Assembly (NCBI RefSeq): GCF_905397285.1 | Contig: NZ_CAJPUX010000004.1 | Location: 1 to 64,000, forward strand | Length of the DNA: 64,000 nt | Direction: 5' to 3' | DNA from: Cupriavidus plantarum | GTDB taxonomy: Bacteria > Pseudomonadota > Gammaproteobacteria > Burkholderiales > Burkholderiaceae | In this document: positions 26,511-35,896 of the stretch, one piece after another | Layout: each line of letters begins with the position of its first letter | How positions within the stretch are numbered: the first letter of the stretch is position 1 | Position numbers and translations under genes: made by a program | Notes under the pieces: generated by a model | The model's database searches: none | Told to the model about the DNA's origin: nothing | Seen by the model: only the letters and a program-made list of their open reading frames with translations

Positions 26511-26957
26511 TCACCCGACCTTCCTGACCTCGGTAGCGGCTGGCGCGATCACCGAGCCATCTTTGGCCAGCGGCTGCATGGGCGGCACGGGCCTCCCGGT
26601 GCGTTTGTCGATCAGCACCGAATGGGGCTCGCCGCGCGAAAACAGATGACGCTCCCCCCATTGACGCAGGGCCACGACGACAGGGAACAGCCGCTCGCCG
26701 GCGGGCGTCAGCACGTACTCGAGATAGGACGACCCGTCCGATGCCGGCTGCGTCTCGAGAATCCCCGCCTCGACGAGCTTCTGCAGCCGATCCGTCAGGA
26801 TGTTCCGCGCCATGCCGAGCCCGCGCTGGAAATCCCCGAAGCGCCGGACGCCATCGAATGCATCGCGCACGATCAGCATCGACCAGCGGTCGCCGACGAT
26901 GCCCAGCGAACGGGCGACGGGGCATGGGTCTTCACTGAGGGGGCGGGATCGGGTCAT
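26511..26957 (-). CDS. HxlR-family transcriptional regulator
   Basis: 148 residues from the ATG at 26957. HxlR landmarks: CPVARSLGIVGDRWSMLIVRD, RRFGDFQRGLGMARNILTDRL, and YVLTPAGERLFPVV. A C-terminal extension of about 45 residues (with GRPVPPMQPL) is common in this subgroup. Divergent from an MFS exporter; such pairs usually respond to a toxic or phenolic compound exported by the MFS protein. A perfect 8-bp inverted repeat lies between the two. Confidence 0.92.
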   Translation of the reverse strand: MTRSRPLSEDPCPVARSLGIVGDRWSMLIVRDAFDGVRRFGDFQRGLGMARNILTDRLQKLVEAGILETQPASDGSSYLEYVLTPAGERLFPVVVALRQWGERHLFSRGEPHSVLIDKRTGRPVPPMQPLAKDGSVIAPAATEVRKVG

Positions 26958-26989
26958 GACTGCGCTCGGGATGGAGTGGTTGCATTTTA

Positions 26990-27019
26990 AAACTGGTCGG
27001 CATAGCATTCAACCAGTTT
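26990..27019. promoter_or_regulatory. Inverted repeat, probable HxlR operator
   Basis: aaactggt (26990-26997) and accagttt (27012-27019) are exact inverted repeats with a 14-nt spacer, in the 99-bp gap between hxlR and the MFS gene. The arms are 22 bp apart centre to centre, about two helical turns. Confidence 0.6.
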
Positions 27020-27056
27020 CGTTTTGCAACTACTTCTGGACACCGAACGATTTGCC

Positions 27057-28310
27057 ATGACGCACCCTGCCGCCCCTGCCGATCCAAACGATTGCCCTGC
27101 CTTGCCGTCTCCGCCGCCCATCGAGGGCGCGACGATGCCGCGCGCGCTCCTGATGCTCTTTGCCGTGGCAAGCGGACTCAGCGTTGCGAACGTGTATTAC
27201 GCCCAGCCGCTGCTGGACGCCATCGCGCGCGATCTCGGCATCGCCGAGGCCGCGGTGGGTGGCGTCGTCACGATGACGCAGATTGGCTGCGCGCTCGCGC
27301 TCGTGCTCCTCGTTCCGCTTGGCGATCGTCTCGACCGCCGGCGGCTGATGATGGCGCAGCTCGCGGCACTGGCGATCGCACTGGTCGCGGTGGCCGCCGC
27401 GCGCACCACGCCGCTGCTCTACGCGGGCATGATCGCCGTCGGCATGCTGGGCACCGCGATGACGCAGGGATTGATCGCGTATGCCGCGAGCACGGCCACC
27501 GGCGACCTGGCTCGTGAACAGGGCCGCATCGTGGGCGCCGCGCAAAGCGGTGTCTTCATCGGGCTGCTCGGCGCCCGAGTGTTCTCGGGCGCCATTGGCG
27601 ACCTGGCGGGCTGGCGCGGTGTCTATCTCGTCTCCGCATTGCTGATGCTTGCGCTCGCGGTGCCGCTATGGCGATCGCTGCCCCGGCTGCCTGCGGCTCG
27701 TGTCGCACCGTCCTTCACTGACCTTTTGGTTTCCATGCTCGGGCTTCTGCGAGAGGAGCGCGTCCTGCGGCAGCGCGGCCTGCTCGCGCTCGTACTCTTC
27801 GCGGCGCTGAATATCTTCTGGAGCGCGCTGGTCCTGCCGCTGAGCGCGCCGCCGTTCTCGTTTCCGCACACGGTCGTCGGCGCCTTCGGTCTGGTCGGCA
27901 TCGTCGGCGCGCTGGCCGCCGCGCGCGCGGGGCACTGGGTGGACAGCGGGCACTCCGCCCGCACGACTACGGTTGCGCTGATTGTGCTGCTGCTTGCGTG
28001 GTGGCCTCTGTCCTGCCTGGAGGGTGCATCGAAGCCCATCGCGCTTGCCGCGCTCGTGCTTGGCATCGTGCTGCTCGATGCCGCCGCGCAGGCGCTGCAC
28101 GTCACCAACCAGAGCCTGATCCTGCGCAACCGCCCGGAGGCGGCGGGCAGGCTCATCGGGCTGTACATGCTGTACTACGCCGTGGGCAGCGGGCTCGGGG
28201 CGATCGGCAGCACGATGGCGTATGCGCGAGGCGGATGGCTGGGGGTCTGCGCCCTCGGCGCCGGCGTCAGCGCGATCGGACTCGTGCTGTGGAGCCTGCG
28301 TCGCCGCTGA
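27057..28310 (+). CDS. MFS transporter (drug/metabolite efflux)
   Basis: 417 residues from the ATG at 27057. Twelve hydrophobic helices can be counted. Loop 2-3 carries the MFS signature GDRLDRRRLM; helix 1 has VANVYYAQPLLDAIA, a stretch typical of a sugar-efflux/aromatic MFS subgroup in proteobacteria. Pro-rich cytoplasmic N-terminus. Divergent from hxlR. Substrate not identifiable. Confidence 0.9.
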   Translation: MTHPAAPADPNDCPALPSPPPIEGATMPRALLMLFAVASGLSVANVYYAQPLLDAIARDLGIAEAAVGGVVTMTQIGCALALVLLVPLGDRLDRRRLMMAQLAALAIALVAVAAARTTPLLYAGMIAVGMLGTAMTQGLIAYAASTATGDLAREQGRIVGAAQSGVFIGLLGARVFSGAIGDLAGWRGVYLVSALLMLALAVPLWRSLPRLPAARVAPSFTDLLVSMLGLLREERVLRQRGLLALVLFAALNIFWSALVLPLSAPPFSFPHTVVGAFGLVGIVGALAAARAGHWVDSGHSARTTTVALIVLLLAWWPLSCLEGASKPIALAALVLGIVLLDAAAQALHVTNQSLILRNRPEAAGRLIGLYMLYYAVGSGLGAIGSTMAYARGGWLGVCALGAGVSAIGLVLWSLRRR

Positions 28311-28387
28311 TAAGCATTGGCCTCCATACCGCAAGTTCGTGTTTAATGGCGGAATCCATCGGCATTTAGTCCAGCTTAAGTCCCGCC

Positions 28388-29320
28388 ATGCTCAGCCTTG
28401 ACGATCTGCGCCTGATTCGCGCTGTCGGCGCATCCACTTCGCTCGCCGCCGCCGCGCAACTGCTCGACCTGACGCCGCCAGCGGTGACCGTTCGTCTCCA
28501 GCGCATCGAGGCGAAGCTGGGCGTGCGGCTGGCGGCACGGCAGTCGCGCGGCATTTCGCTGACGGACGAGGGTCATCGCCTGCATCAGGAGGCGATCGAA
28601 CTGCTGGACCGCATGGAAGCCCTGCCCGCACGCATCTCGGGCGACGAGGGCGAGATTCGCGGCAAGCTGCGCATCGTGGCGCCGTTCGGCTTTGGACGGA
28701 AGCACGTCGCGCCGGTCGTACGCGACTTCCATCGCCAGCATCCGGAGCTCGAGATCTCGTTGCATCTGTCGGAGAGCCCGCTGTCCGATGCATCTGGCGC
28801 GGATCTGTTGATCACGATCGGCAAGCTCAAGTCGTCGTCGTGGGTCGCCCATCCGATCGCGCCGAACGAGCGCATTCTGTGCGCGAGCGCGGCCTATGCG
28901 CGGCGGTTGGCCGACCTCGCGCATCCATCGGACCTCGTACGCCATAGCTGCCTGTGCCTGCGCGAAAACGAGGAAGACGTGACGCGCTGGCGCTTCCTGC
29001 CGGGCAATGGCAGGCAGGCCGATGCGCGCAAGGCGGTCACGATCCGCGTGCCGGGCACGCTATCCTCGAACGACGGCACGATCATCTCCGACTGGGCGCT
29101 CGCGGGCCTCGGCATCGTCGAGCGATCCGAGTGGGATGTGGCCCCACTGATCGCCACGGGCAGGCTCGTCCGCCTGCTGTCGAACTGGAGCTTGCCGCCG
29201 GCCCCGGTCACGGCACTGCTGCCATCGCGTACGGGCGTCTCGCTGCGGCAGCGCACCTTCCTCGACGCGTTGCGCGCGGCCATGTCGCCGCCACCGTGGC
29301 GCAGCATTAAATCGCGCTAA
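28388..29320 (+). CDS. LysR-family regulator
   Basis: 310 residues, ATG at 28388. HTH segment LDLTPPAVTVRLQRIEAKLG; effector domain with GKLRIVAPFGFGRKHVAP and a C-terminal SDWALAGLGIV segment, typical of the CrgA/DsdC-like group. It is 80 bp upstream of, and on the same strand as, the D-threonine-aldolase-like gene, its likeliest target. Confidence 0.9.
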   Translation: MLSLDDLRLIRAVGASTSLAAAAQLLDLTPPAVTVRLQRIEAKLGVRLAARQSRGISLTDEGHRLHQEAIELLDRMEALPARISGDEGEIRGKLRIVAPFGFGRKHVAPVVRDFHRQHPELEISLHLSESPLSDASGADLLITIGKLKSSSWVAHPIAPNERILCASAAYARRLADLAHPSDLVRHSCLCLRENEEDVTRWRFLPGNGRQADARKAVTIRVPGTLSSNDGTIISDWALAGLGIVERSEWDVAPLIATGRLVRLLSNWSLPPAPVTALLPSRTGVSLRQRTFLDALRAAMSPPPWRSIKSR

Positions 29321-29400
29321 ATGAAGCATTCACCGAGCATTAATCACGGCGGACCGACGACCGCCTATAGTGTCGTCATTCGCAAGAGATCCCTGCCGCC

Positions 29401-30531
29401 ATGCGCTTCGACAACCTCAACACCCCCGCCGCCCTGATCGACCTCGACCGCATGCAGCGCAACATCGCGCGCATGCAGTCGCGCATGGACGCACTCGGCG
29501 TCCGGTTTCGCCCGCACGTGAAGACGACGAAATGCCGCGAAGTCGCCGAGGCGCAGATTGCCGCCGGCGCCCGGGGCATCACCGTCTCGACGCTCAAGGA
29601 AGCCGAGCAGTTCTTCGACGCGGGGGTCCGCGACATCGTCTACGCCGTCGGCATGGCGCCGACCAAGCTCGCGCAGGCGCTGGCCCTGCGCCGCAAGGGC
29701 TGCGACCTCAAGATCGTCGCGGACAGCGTGCAGACCGCGGAAGCCATCGCGGCGTTCGGGCAGGCGCAGGGGGAAGTGTTCGACGTGTGGATCGAAGTCG
29801 ACGTCGATGGCCACCGTTCGGGCATTCCACCCGAAAGCGGCACGCTGCTAGACGTGGGTCGCGCGCTCGTGTCTGGCGGCATGCGGCTCGGTGGCGTGAT
29901 GGCGCATGCGGGCTCGAGCTACGACTACGACACGCACGATGCGCTCGTGAAGATCGCCGAGCAGGAACGCGCGGGCACCGTGCTGGCGGCGGAACGCCTG
30001 CGCGCGGCGGGCCTGCCCTGCGACGTGGTGAGCATCGGCTCCACGCCGACGGCGCTGACCGCGGAACAGCTGGCCGGCGTCACCGAGGTGCGCGCGGGCG
30101 TGTACGTGTTCTTCGACCTCGTCATGCACAACGTGGGCGTGTGCGAGACCTCGGACATCGCGCTGTCCGTGCTGACGACCGTGATCGGACATCAGACGGA
30201 AAAGGGCTGGGCCATCGTCGATTCGGGATGGATGGCGATGAGCCGCGACCGCGGCACGCAGGGCCGGCGGCGCGACTTCGGCTACGGTCAGGTCTGCTCG
30301 GAGGACGGCGACGTCCTGGACAGCTATGTCATCAGCGGTGCCAATCAGGAGCACGGCATCGTGTCGCGCGCGGGCACACCCGATCTGTCCATCGCCGACA
30401 CCTTCCCGATCGGCACGAAGCTGCGCATCCTGCCGAACCACGCCTGCGCGACGGGCGCGCAGCACCCCGAATACCAGGCCGTTGGCGCGGATGGCTCCGT
30501 GCGGACATGGCCTCGGTTCTACGGCTGGTGA
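29401..30531 (+). CDS. D-threonine aldolase / D-3-hydroxyaspartate dehydratase-type PLP enzyme
   Basis: 376 residues. Fold-type III alanine-racemase-like barrel then a metal-binding C-terminal domain. PLP lysine Lys41 in RPHVKTTKC; metal ligands His347-x-Cys349 in LPNHACAT, exactly the numbering known for D-threonine aldolase. SIGSTPT and EVRAGVYVFFDL hold the phosphate. The family contains D-threonine aldolases, D-serine dehydratases and D-threo-3-hydroxyaspartate dehydratase, and sequence alone does not separate them. A LysR gene precedes it. The stop codon lies in a four-copy 14-bp repeat. Confidence 0.88.
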   Translation: MRFDNLNTPAALIDLDRMQRNIARMQSRMDALGVRFRPHVKTTKCREVAEAQIAAGARGITVSTLKEAEQFFDAGVRDIVYAVGMAPTKLAQALALRRKGCDLKIVADSVQTAEAIAAFGQAQGEVFDVWIEVDVDGHRSGIPPESGTLLDVGRALVSGGMRLGGVMAHAGSSYDYDTHDALVKIAEQERAGTVLAAERLRAAGLPCDVVSIGSTPTALTAEQLAGVTEVRAGVYVFFDLVMHNVGVCETSDIALSVLTTVIGHQTEKGWAIVDSGWMAMSRDRGTQGRRRDFGYGQVCSEDGDVLDSYVISGANQEHGIVSRAGTPDLSIADTFPIGTKLRILPNHACATGAQHPEYQAVGADGSVRTWPRFYGW

Positions 30532-30574
30532 CCTACGGCTGGTGATCGACGGCTGGTGATCCACGGCTGGTGAC
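30519..30574 (+). repeat. 4 x 14-bp tandem repeat spanning a stop codon
   Basis: Units start at 30519, 30533, 30547 and 30561 (base unit ctacggctggtgac, later copies with one to three changes). TGA occurs at 30529 (the real stop), 30543, 30557 and 30571. Because 14 is not a multiple of three, these cover all three frames. Confidence 0.92.
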
Positions 30575-30583
30575 GTCCCTGCG

Positions 30584-31573
30584 TTAATCCGCGGTGGCGC
30601 CCGACCGCTTGACGACGGTCGCCCACTTGCGTATCTCGCTGTCGACGAACTTGCCAGTCTCCGCAGGCGACATCGGCATCGGCTCGGAGCCGCGGTCCGT
30701 GATGAACTTGTGCAGCTCCGGCGATTGCAGCGCCTTCACCGTTTCCGCATTAAGCTGACTCACGATGGCCGGCGGCGTGCCGGCCGGGACCATCATCACG
30801 GCCCAGCCGAGCGCTTCGAAGCCAGGTACGCCCTCTTCGCGCACCGTCGGCACCGCCTGCAATTGCGGCACGCGCTTCGCGGTGGTGACGGCAAGCGGCA
30901 CCGCCTTGCCCGTATTGATCAGCGGCATGGCGGCCGTGACCGAGTCCACCATCAGCGGAATCTGGTTACCGAGGAAGTCGGCCTGCGCGGGACCGCTGCC
31001 TTTGTACGGGATATGCACCATGAAGATACCCGCCTGCGCTTTCAGCATTTCGGCGGATAGGTGCTGCGTACCGCCGATGCCCGCGCTGGCATAGCTGTAC
31101 TTGCCCGGCGCGGCCTTAGCCTTGGCGATCAGTTCATGCAGCGACTTGAAGCCCGACTGCGGCGTGGCGAGGAACACCAGCGGCACCGAGAACACGCCGG
31201 TCACCGGCGCGAAGTCCTGCAGCGGATCGTAATTGACCTTCTTGTAGAGCGTCTGGTTGATGGCCATGGCACTGCCCGCCATCACCAGCGTATAGCCATC
31301 GGCCGGGGACTTGGCCGCGACTTCCATGCCGATATTGCCGCCCGCGCCCGCGCGGTTCTCCACGACGATCGACTGGCCCAGCTGCCTGCCGAGCTTCTCC
31401 GCGAGGGCACGCGCGAAAATGTCGGTGGCCTGCCCGGGCGGGAACGGGACAATCAGCTTGATGGGGCGGTCGGGATAGGCGGCGTGGGCGTTGGCGGCAA
31501 TCCCCGCGATGGCGATCAACAGCGCGGCGGCGTACTTGCGCGATGGCTTCAATGGTGTCTCCTTGAATATCAT
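30584..31573 (-). CDS. Bug-family solute receptor (TctC-like)
   Basis: 329 residues from the ATG at 31573; a reading 105 codons longer overlaps the divergent ABC gene and has no family match. Signal [18 protein letters not shown], then [60 protein letters not shown] and [10 protein letters not shown]. Convergent with the D-threonine-aldolase-like gene and divergent from an ABC exporter. Ligand unknown. Confidence 0.93.
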   Translation of the reverse strand: MIFKETPLKPSRKYAAALLIAIAGIAANAHAAYPDRPIKLIVPFPPGQATDIFARALAEKLGRQLGQSIVVENRAGAGGNIGMEVAAKSPADGYTLVMAGSAMAINQTLYKKVNYDPLQDFAPVTGVFSVPLVFLATPQSGFKSLHELIAKAKAAPGKYSYASAGIGGTQHLSAEMLKAQAGIFMVHIPYKGSGPAQADFLGNQIPLMVDSVTAAMPLINTGKAVPLAVTTAKRVPQLQAVPTVREEGVPGFEALGWAVMMVPAGTPPAIVSQLNAETVKALQSPELHKFITDRGSEPMPMSPAETGKFVDSEIRKWATVVKRSGATAD

Positions 31574-31704
31574 GGCGACGTCTATGGTGGCGTCTTGCAA
31601 AGGTGAAAGGCTACCATGCCCGCCATGTCGGACGACGCGTGACGGCGAACGCTTGCTGCACAATAGAGCCCTTCGGCAATCACCCGACGAGGAGGGATGA
31701 CTGC

Positions 31705-33465
31705 ATGACGGAAATGCAAACCCCGAAGCTCTCACCGGACGCCGCCCGGCCACGCGCCATCGGCCTCGGTAGCGCCGCGCGGGAACTGTATCGCGCGCTC
31801 TGGCTGCATGCGGAGGGCGTGCGGGCCCATATGCTGGGCGCGGCGGCGCTGCTCTCCGCCGCGCAATTGCTGCGGCTGACCATGCCATGGCTCGCCGCGC
31901 AGGCCATCAACGCGCTCCAGCAAGGCCAGATGGAAACCGCTGGGCGATGCATTCTCTATCTCATCAGCGTCTATCTGCTGTCGTGGCTGCTGCATGGCCC
32001 GGGACGCGTACTCGAGCGCAATGTGGGCGTGCGGGTGCGGGAGCGGCTCGCCGATCAGCTCTATGCGCGCATCGCGTCGGCCCCGCTCGCATGGCGCGAC
32101 GGCCATCATTCGGGCGAGCTCCAGCATCGCGTGGTCCAGTCGAGCCGAGCGCTGTCGGATTTCGCGCAGAATCAGTTCGGTTATCTTCAGAGCGCCTTCA
32201 ACTTCGTCGGCCCGATCGTCGCGCTCGCGCTGCTTTCGCGCACCAGCGGCGCGATTGCCGTGACCGGCTACGTGATCGTCGCGCTGATCATCCTGCGCTT
32301 CGACCGCACGCTCATGCATCTGGCGCGCGCGGAGAACGATGCCGAGCGCCGCTATGCGGCCGCGTTGCTGGACTTCGTTGGCAACGCGGGCACCGTCATT
32401 GGCCTGCGTCTGCAGGCCGCGTCGCGCAGGTTGCTCGACCACCGCATGGCGGCGGTCATGGCGCCGCTACGCCGTGCGGTGATGGTCAACGAGGGCAAAT
32501 GGTTTGCCGTCGATCTGCTTGGCATGGGGCTCACGTGGATTCTGGTCGTGGTCTACGTGCTGCAGTCGCGCCAGCCGGGCCAGGCCGTGCTGCTGGGCAC
32601 GATCTTCATGATCTACCAGTATGCGCAACAGGCCGCGACCGTCGTCGGCGCGATGGCCACGAACTTCCAGAGCTTCGCGCGCATGCATACCGACTACGGC
32701 AGCGCGGAACCGATCTGGCAGGCGCCAGGCGACCCCGAAGCGGTCGTGCCCGCCGTCGTGCCCGATGCGCCGTGGCGGACGCTGGCCTTGCGCGGCGCGA
32801 CGTGGCGCTACCCGAACGATGCGCGCGGCGGTTTGTACGGCGTGGATCTGGTGCTCCATCGCGGCGCGCGCGTGGCCCTGATCGGCCCCAGCGGCGGCGG
32901 CAAGAGCACGCTGTTGCGCGCGCTGGCAGGCTTGTATCGGCCGCAGGAAGGCGAACTGCTGCGCGATGGCGCGCCACGCGACTGGAGCGAACTACGGACG
33001 CTTGCCACGTTGATACCGCAGGAAGCGGAGGTGTTCGAAGCCAGCGTCGAAGAGAACCTGACGTTCGGCGTACCGGCCGACGCCGCGGCGCTGGAATCCG
33101 CGGTCCACGCGGGCGTGTTTGACGAGGTGTTGCAGCGCATGCCCGATGGGCTGGCCAGCCCGCTCAACGAACGTGGCAGCAATCTCTCGGGCGGACAGCG
33201 TCAGCGGCTTGCGCTGTCGCGCGGTGCGCTGGCCTCGGCGGGCAGCTCGCTGCTGCTGCTCGACGAGCCCACCAGCGCGCTCGATCCGCAATCCGAAGGA
33301 CGCGTGTTCGATCGCATGTTCGCGGCGTTTCCCACGGCCTGCATCGTCGCCTCGGTCCACCGGCCGAGCCTGCTCGCGCGCTTCGATACCATCGTTGTGG
33401 TCGAAGCCGGCCGCGTGGTCGATGCCGGGCCGCGCGACGCGGTGCTCGCGCGGCGGCCCGCCTGA
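31705..33465 (+). CDS. ABC exporter, fused membrane and ATPase domains
   Basis: 586 residues from the ATG at 31705, with a strong aggaggga site. The first 330 residues form a six-helix ABC-exporter domain; the rest is an ATPase with Walker [10 protein letters not shown] (about 394), signature [14 protein letters not shown] (about 495) and Walker [13 protein letters not shown] (about 516). It probably works as a homodimer or with an unlinked partner. The substrate (lipid, drug or peptide) is not told by the sequence. It stands alone, with Bug and DUF genes around it. Confidence 0.9.
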   Translation: MTEMQTPKLSPDAARPRAIGLGSAARELYRALWLHAEGVRAHMLGAAALLSAAQLLRLTMPWLAAQAINALQQGQMETAGRCILYLISVYLLSWLLHGPGRVLERNVGVRVRERLADQLYARIASAPLAWRDGHHSGELQHRVVQSSRALSDFAQNQFGYLQSAFNFVGPIVALALLSRTSGAIAVTGYVIVALIILRFDRTLMHLARAENDAERRYAAALLDFVGNAGTVIGLRLQAASRRLLDHRMAAVMAPLRRAVMVNEGKWFAVDLLGMGLTWILVVVYVLQSRQPGQAVLLGTIFMIYQYAQQAATVVGAMATNFQSFARMHTDYGSAEPIWQAPGDPEAVVPAVVPDAPWRTLALRGATWRYPNDARGGLYGVDLVLHRGARVALIGPSGGGKSTLLRALAGLYRPQEGELLRDGAPRDWSELRTLATLIPQEAEVFEASVEENLTFGVPADAAALESAVHAGVFDEVLQRMPDGLASPLNERGSNLSGGQRQRLALSRGALASAGSSLLLLDEPTSALDPQSEGRVFDRMFAAFPTACIVASVHRPSLLARFDTIVVVEAGRVVDAGPRDAVLARRPA

Positions 33466-33495
33466 GGGGGATAGTGAACGGGACCGCGCCGCGGC

Positions 33496-34002
33496 TCAGC
33501 GAATCTTGCCGAAGCCGTCGGCTGCCCAGCGGCCCGCGCTCTCGCGCGTGAGGCGGAAGTCCGGGCGCACGTTGACGGTCGCCATGACATCGCCGAACGC
33601 GTTCACGGCGGTCAGCGTGCCAAAGGGCTCGAATTCGTCAGGCGTGATCGAGAGGCGCACGGAGATGACGTCATCGCCCATCTCGATCGACACCTGCTTG
33701 TTCAGCTGCGCGTGCAACTGCTGCTCGTGGCGGCGAATCACTTCGGAGGCGGTCTTTACCAGCGTCTGATGCGCGGTGGCGTCGAGCGGCTTCGGGTCGA
33801 CCTTGTTGCGGCCCATGGTCCAGGGGCCGACGAGCGCGGGCTCGGCGCTGCCATCGCGAATCATCTCGACGGCCCAGCCTTCGCCGTCTTCGTTCTTGAT
33901 GACGCGCGCAGTCCAGCCCTTGTCTTTCCAGAGACGCGGTTCGTGAATCTGCTCGGGTTCGCCCGTGTCGGGTGTGTCGGGTGTGTCGTGCTGCGAGTCC
34001 AT
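33496..34002 (-). CDS. Conserved hypothetical soluble protein
   Basis: 168 residues, start ATG at 34002. No signal peptide, no membrane segment. Acidic N-terminus with a short DTP-DTP-DTG repeat, then a region with Trp-rich stretches (LWKDKGWTARVIKN, GWAVEMIRDG) and a charged helix (TASEVIRRHEQQLHAQL). I do not recognise a family. Convergent with the ABC exporter, 30 bp apart. Confidence 0.7.
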   Translation of the reverse strand: MDSQHDTPDTPDTGEPEQIHEPRLWKDKGWTARVIKNEDGEGWAVEMIRDGSAEPALVGPWTMGRNKVDPKPLDATAHQTLVKTASEVIRRHEQQLHAQLNKQVSIEMGDDVISVRLSITPDEFEPFGTLTAVNAFGDVMATVNVRPDFRLTRESAGRWAADGFGKIR

Positions 34003-34065
34003 GCGTAAGGCCGGAATGCGGGAAAGCGGGTCGGGCGTGGATTTTAGCCCAGGTGGCGTCGCCTC

Positions 34066-34128
34066 CCGCAGTGCACGCCGGCGTTACCGCAGTGGACGCT
34101 GGCGTTACCGCAGTGGACGCCTGCGCTA
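34066..34128 (-). repeat. 3 x 21-bp tandem repeat starting at the gntR stop codon
   Basis: Units 34066-34086, 34087-34107 and 34108-34128 on the + strand. On the minus strand the array starts exactly at the TAG stop (34128-34126), and the next two copies carry TAA at the same position, giving three in-frame stops spaced 21 bp. Confidence 0.9.
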
Positions 34129-34803
34129 CGCATCAGCCTGCAACCGCTCGATCAGCAGCTTGCCCGTGCCGGCGATATGCGCGCGCAGCAGATCGCACGC
34201 CGCGTCGACGTTTCGCTGGCGGCACAGCGCCAGTAGTTCCCGATGCTCGTGCTGCGATTGCTCGACGTGCGATGTCGCTTCCCACGTAAAGCGCAGGTAG
34301 CGCTCGAACCCGAGACGCAGGGTCTCCACGAGCGCGATGGTCCGGGCGCGGCCGCAGGCGGCATACAGCGTGCGGTGGAACTGCGCGTTCAGCAGGATGC
34401 GTTGCCCCACATCCTTCGCGCGATCGAGTTCCTTCGATAGCCGTTGCGCGGTATCGAGGTGCGCGTCGGTCATCAGGGGGATGGCCCAGGCCAGCGCCTG
34501 TCCTTCCACGAGTATACGCAGCGCGGTGGTCTCCTCCGCTTCTTCGGCGGACATCCGGGCCACGCTCACGCCGCGGCGCGGTTCGGCCACCAGGAAACAC
34601 TCCCCGATCAGGTCCTTGAACGCCTCCCGCGCGACGGTCTGGCTCACGCCGAAGCGCGAGGCGATGGCGTCCTGCTTGAGCCGCTCCCCGGGCTGAAGCT
34701 TGCCCTGGATGATTTCGGTGCGGAGGGTGTCCACGAGGATGCCGGCCGTCGAGCGGTCCGGCATCGCCGTGACGGGGGCGTCGAGTTGTGATGAGGGCGG
34801 CAT
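34126..34803 (-). CDS. GntR-family regulator, FCD (FadR C-terminal) type
   Basis: 225 residues. Winged-helix N-terminus (RTEIIQGKLQPGERLKQDAI, FGVSQTVAREAFKDL) followed by an all-helical FCD ligand domain with the metal-binding Asp/His positions (LILNAQFHRTLY-like region, then HVEQSQHEHREL). FCD regulators bind small organic acids. Divergent from the HAD hydrolase gene, with overlapping palindromes between them. The stop codon begins a 21-bp repeat. Confidence 0.92.
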   Translation of the reverse strand: MPPSSQLDAPVTAMPDRSTAGILVDTLRTEIIQGKLQPGERLKQDAIASRFGVSQTVAREAFKDLIGECFLVAEPRRGVSVARMSAEEAEETTALRILVEGQALAWAIPLMTDAHLDTAQRLSKELDRAKDVGQRILLNAQFHRTLYAACGRARTIALVETLRLGFERYLRFTWEATSHVEQSQHEHRELLALCRQRNVDAACDLLRAHIAGTGKLLIERLQADA

Positions 34804-34852
34804 ACGGGCGTCTCCAGTTGGCGGAATTCTACACCAACATGTCGACTTTACC

Positions 34853-34874
34853 GATTATCGATAATCGCTTATCG
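34853..34874. promoter_or_regulatory. Two overlapping palindromes between gntR and HAD gene
   Basis: gattatcgataatc (34853-34866) is a perfect 14-bp palindrome. cgataatcgcttatcg (34859-34874) is an inverted repeat of cgataa/ttatcg with a 4-nt centre. They sit 50-71 bp from the gntR start in an AT-rich island, the expected place for a GntR operator. Confidence 0.55.
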
Positions 34875-34919
34875 TTAACGACATCGCCTTACCGACCGAC
34901 CCACATTGAGAACCTTCGC

Positions 34920-35633
34920 ATGACGACGCTGCATCTTTCCGACTTCGACGCCATCACCTTCGACGTCTACGGCACCCTGATCGATTGGGAGCCTTCCATC
35001 GCCGCCTTCCTGCTCGACTGGGCCGCCGGACATGGTATTTCCGCCGACGCCGGCACGCTCGTCATGGCGTTCGACGGCGCACGGGCGCGTATTCAAAAGG
35101 AGCGCCCCGCCCATCTGTATCCCGAAGTGCTGAACCGCTGCTTCGACGAGATCTGCGCGCACTTCGGCGTCCTCCCCGACGCGGAGCGCCGCCGGCAGTT
35201 TTCGTTGAGCCCGCACACATGGCCGGCCTTCCCCGATAGCCATGACGGGCTCGTGCGGCTGCAGCAGTCCGTGCGCATCGGCGCGCTCAGCAATATCGAC
35301 GTGGCATCGCTCGAAAGCTCATGTCGGATTCTCGATGTCCGCTTCGACGTGGTCGTCACCGCGCAGCGCGTGGGCGCCTACAAGCCGGACTGGCCGCACT
35401 TCGACACGGGTATCGGCGACCTCGCGCGGTTGGGGGTGCCGCGCGAAAGAATTCTGCACGTGGGGCAAAGCCTGCGGGCCGATATCACGCCGGCCAACAA
35501 GCTCGGATTGCGCAGCGTCTGGATCAACCGGCCCGATCGGCTGCTCGGCCTCTCGGGGGAAGGCGCGGCAGAGGCGCGCCCTGACCTCACCGTCTCCAGC
35601 CTCGCCGAACTGGTGGACGTGCTGACAGGCTGA
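34920..35633 (+). CDS. HAD-type hydrolase, haloacid-dehalogenase-like
   Basis: 237 residues from the ATG at 34920. Nucleophile motif FDVYGTLID (Asp15), motif II SN-I-D in LSNIDVAS, motif III Lys in GAYKPDWPHF and motif IV in HVGQSLRADI-type acid positions. The DVYGT form and length fit 2-haloacid dehalogenase type II or related sugar-phosphate phosphatases. Divergent from an FCD regulator, which suggests an organic-acid inducible role. Substrate unproven. Confidence 0.88.
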   Translation: MTTLHLSDFDAITFDVYGTLIDWEPSIAAFLLDWAAGHGISADAGTLVMAFDGARARIQKERPAHLYPEVLNRCFDEICAHFGVLPDAERRRQFSLSPHTWPAFPDSHDGLVRLQQSVRIGALSNIDVASLESSCRILDVRFDVVVTAQRVGAYKPDWPHFDTGIGDLARLGVPRERILHVGQSLRADITPANKLGLRSVWINRPDRLLGLSGEGAAEARPDLTVSSLAELVDVLTG

Positions 35634-35679
35634 AACGGTCACGATGGCAGGCGCGGTGGCGTCGTGTTAGCATCGACGC

Positions 35680-35873
35680 GTCTTAGGGGAGTAGCTTGCC
35701 TCCGTCAGGTTCGCCACGGAGGCGCCGGCGTCAACACACTTGGCCGCACAGGCCATGGCGCCGGCGGCAGGTTTCCGCAATGGAAGCCCGTTCTGCGAGA
35801 CCTTTGACTTTTCGTTCACCAGCCGGGGCTGGCACTGAACGGCAAAGTCATTGGTCCATCTGTTGCCAGCCCC
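35680..35873 (+). promoter_or_regulatory. yybP-ykoY (manganese) riboswitch leader of mntP
   Basis: A 200-bp non-coding leader precedes mntP. It contains the family's invariant pieces in order: cttaggggagtagctt (35683-35698), a cgtcaacacactt segment (about 35729-35741), and gcgagacctttgac (35795-35808). An expression-platform-like part follows: tgacttt (35805-35811) can pair with aaagtca (35844-35850), and ggggctggc (35825-35833) with gccagcccc (35865-35873). This RNA class senses Mn2+ and controls mntP in many proteobacteria. Confidence 0.9.
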
Positions 35874-35896
35874 CTTTGTTACCCTTCTCGCTACCC

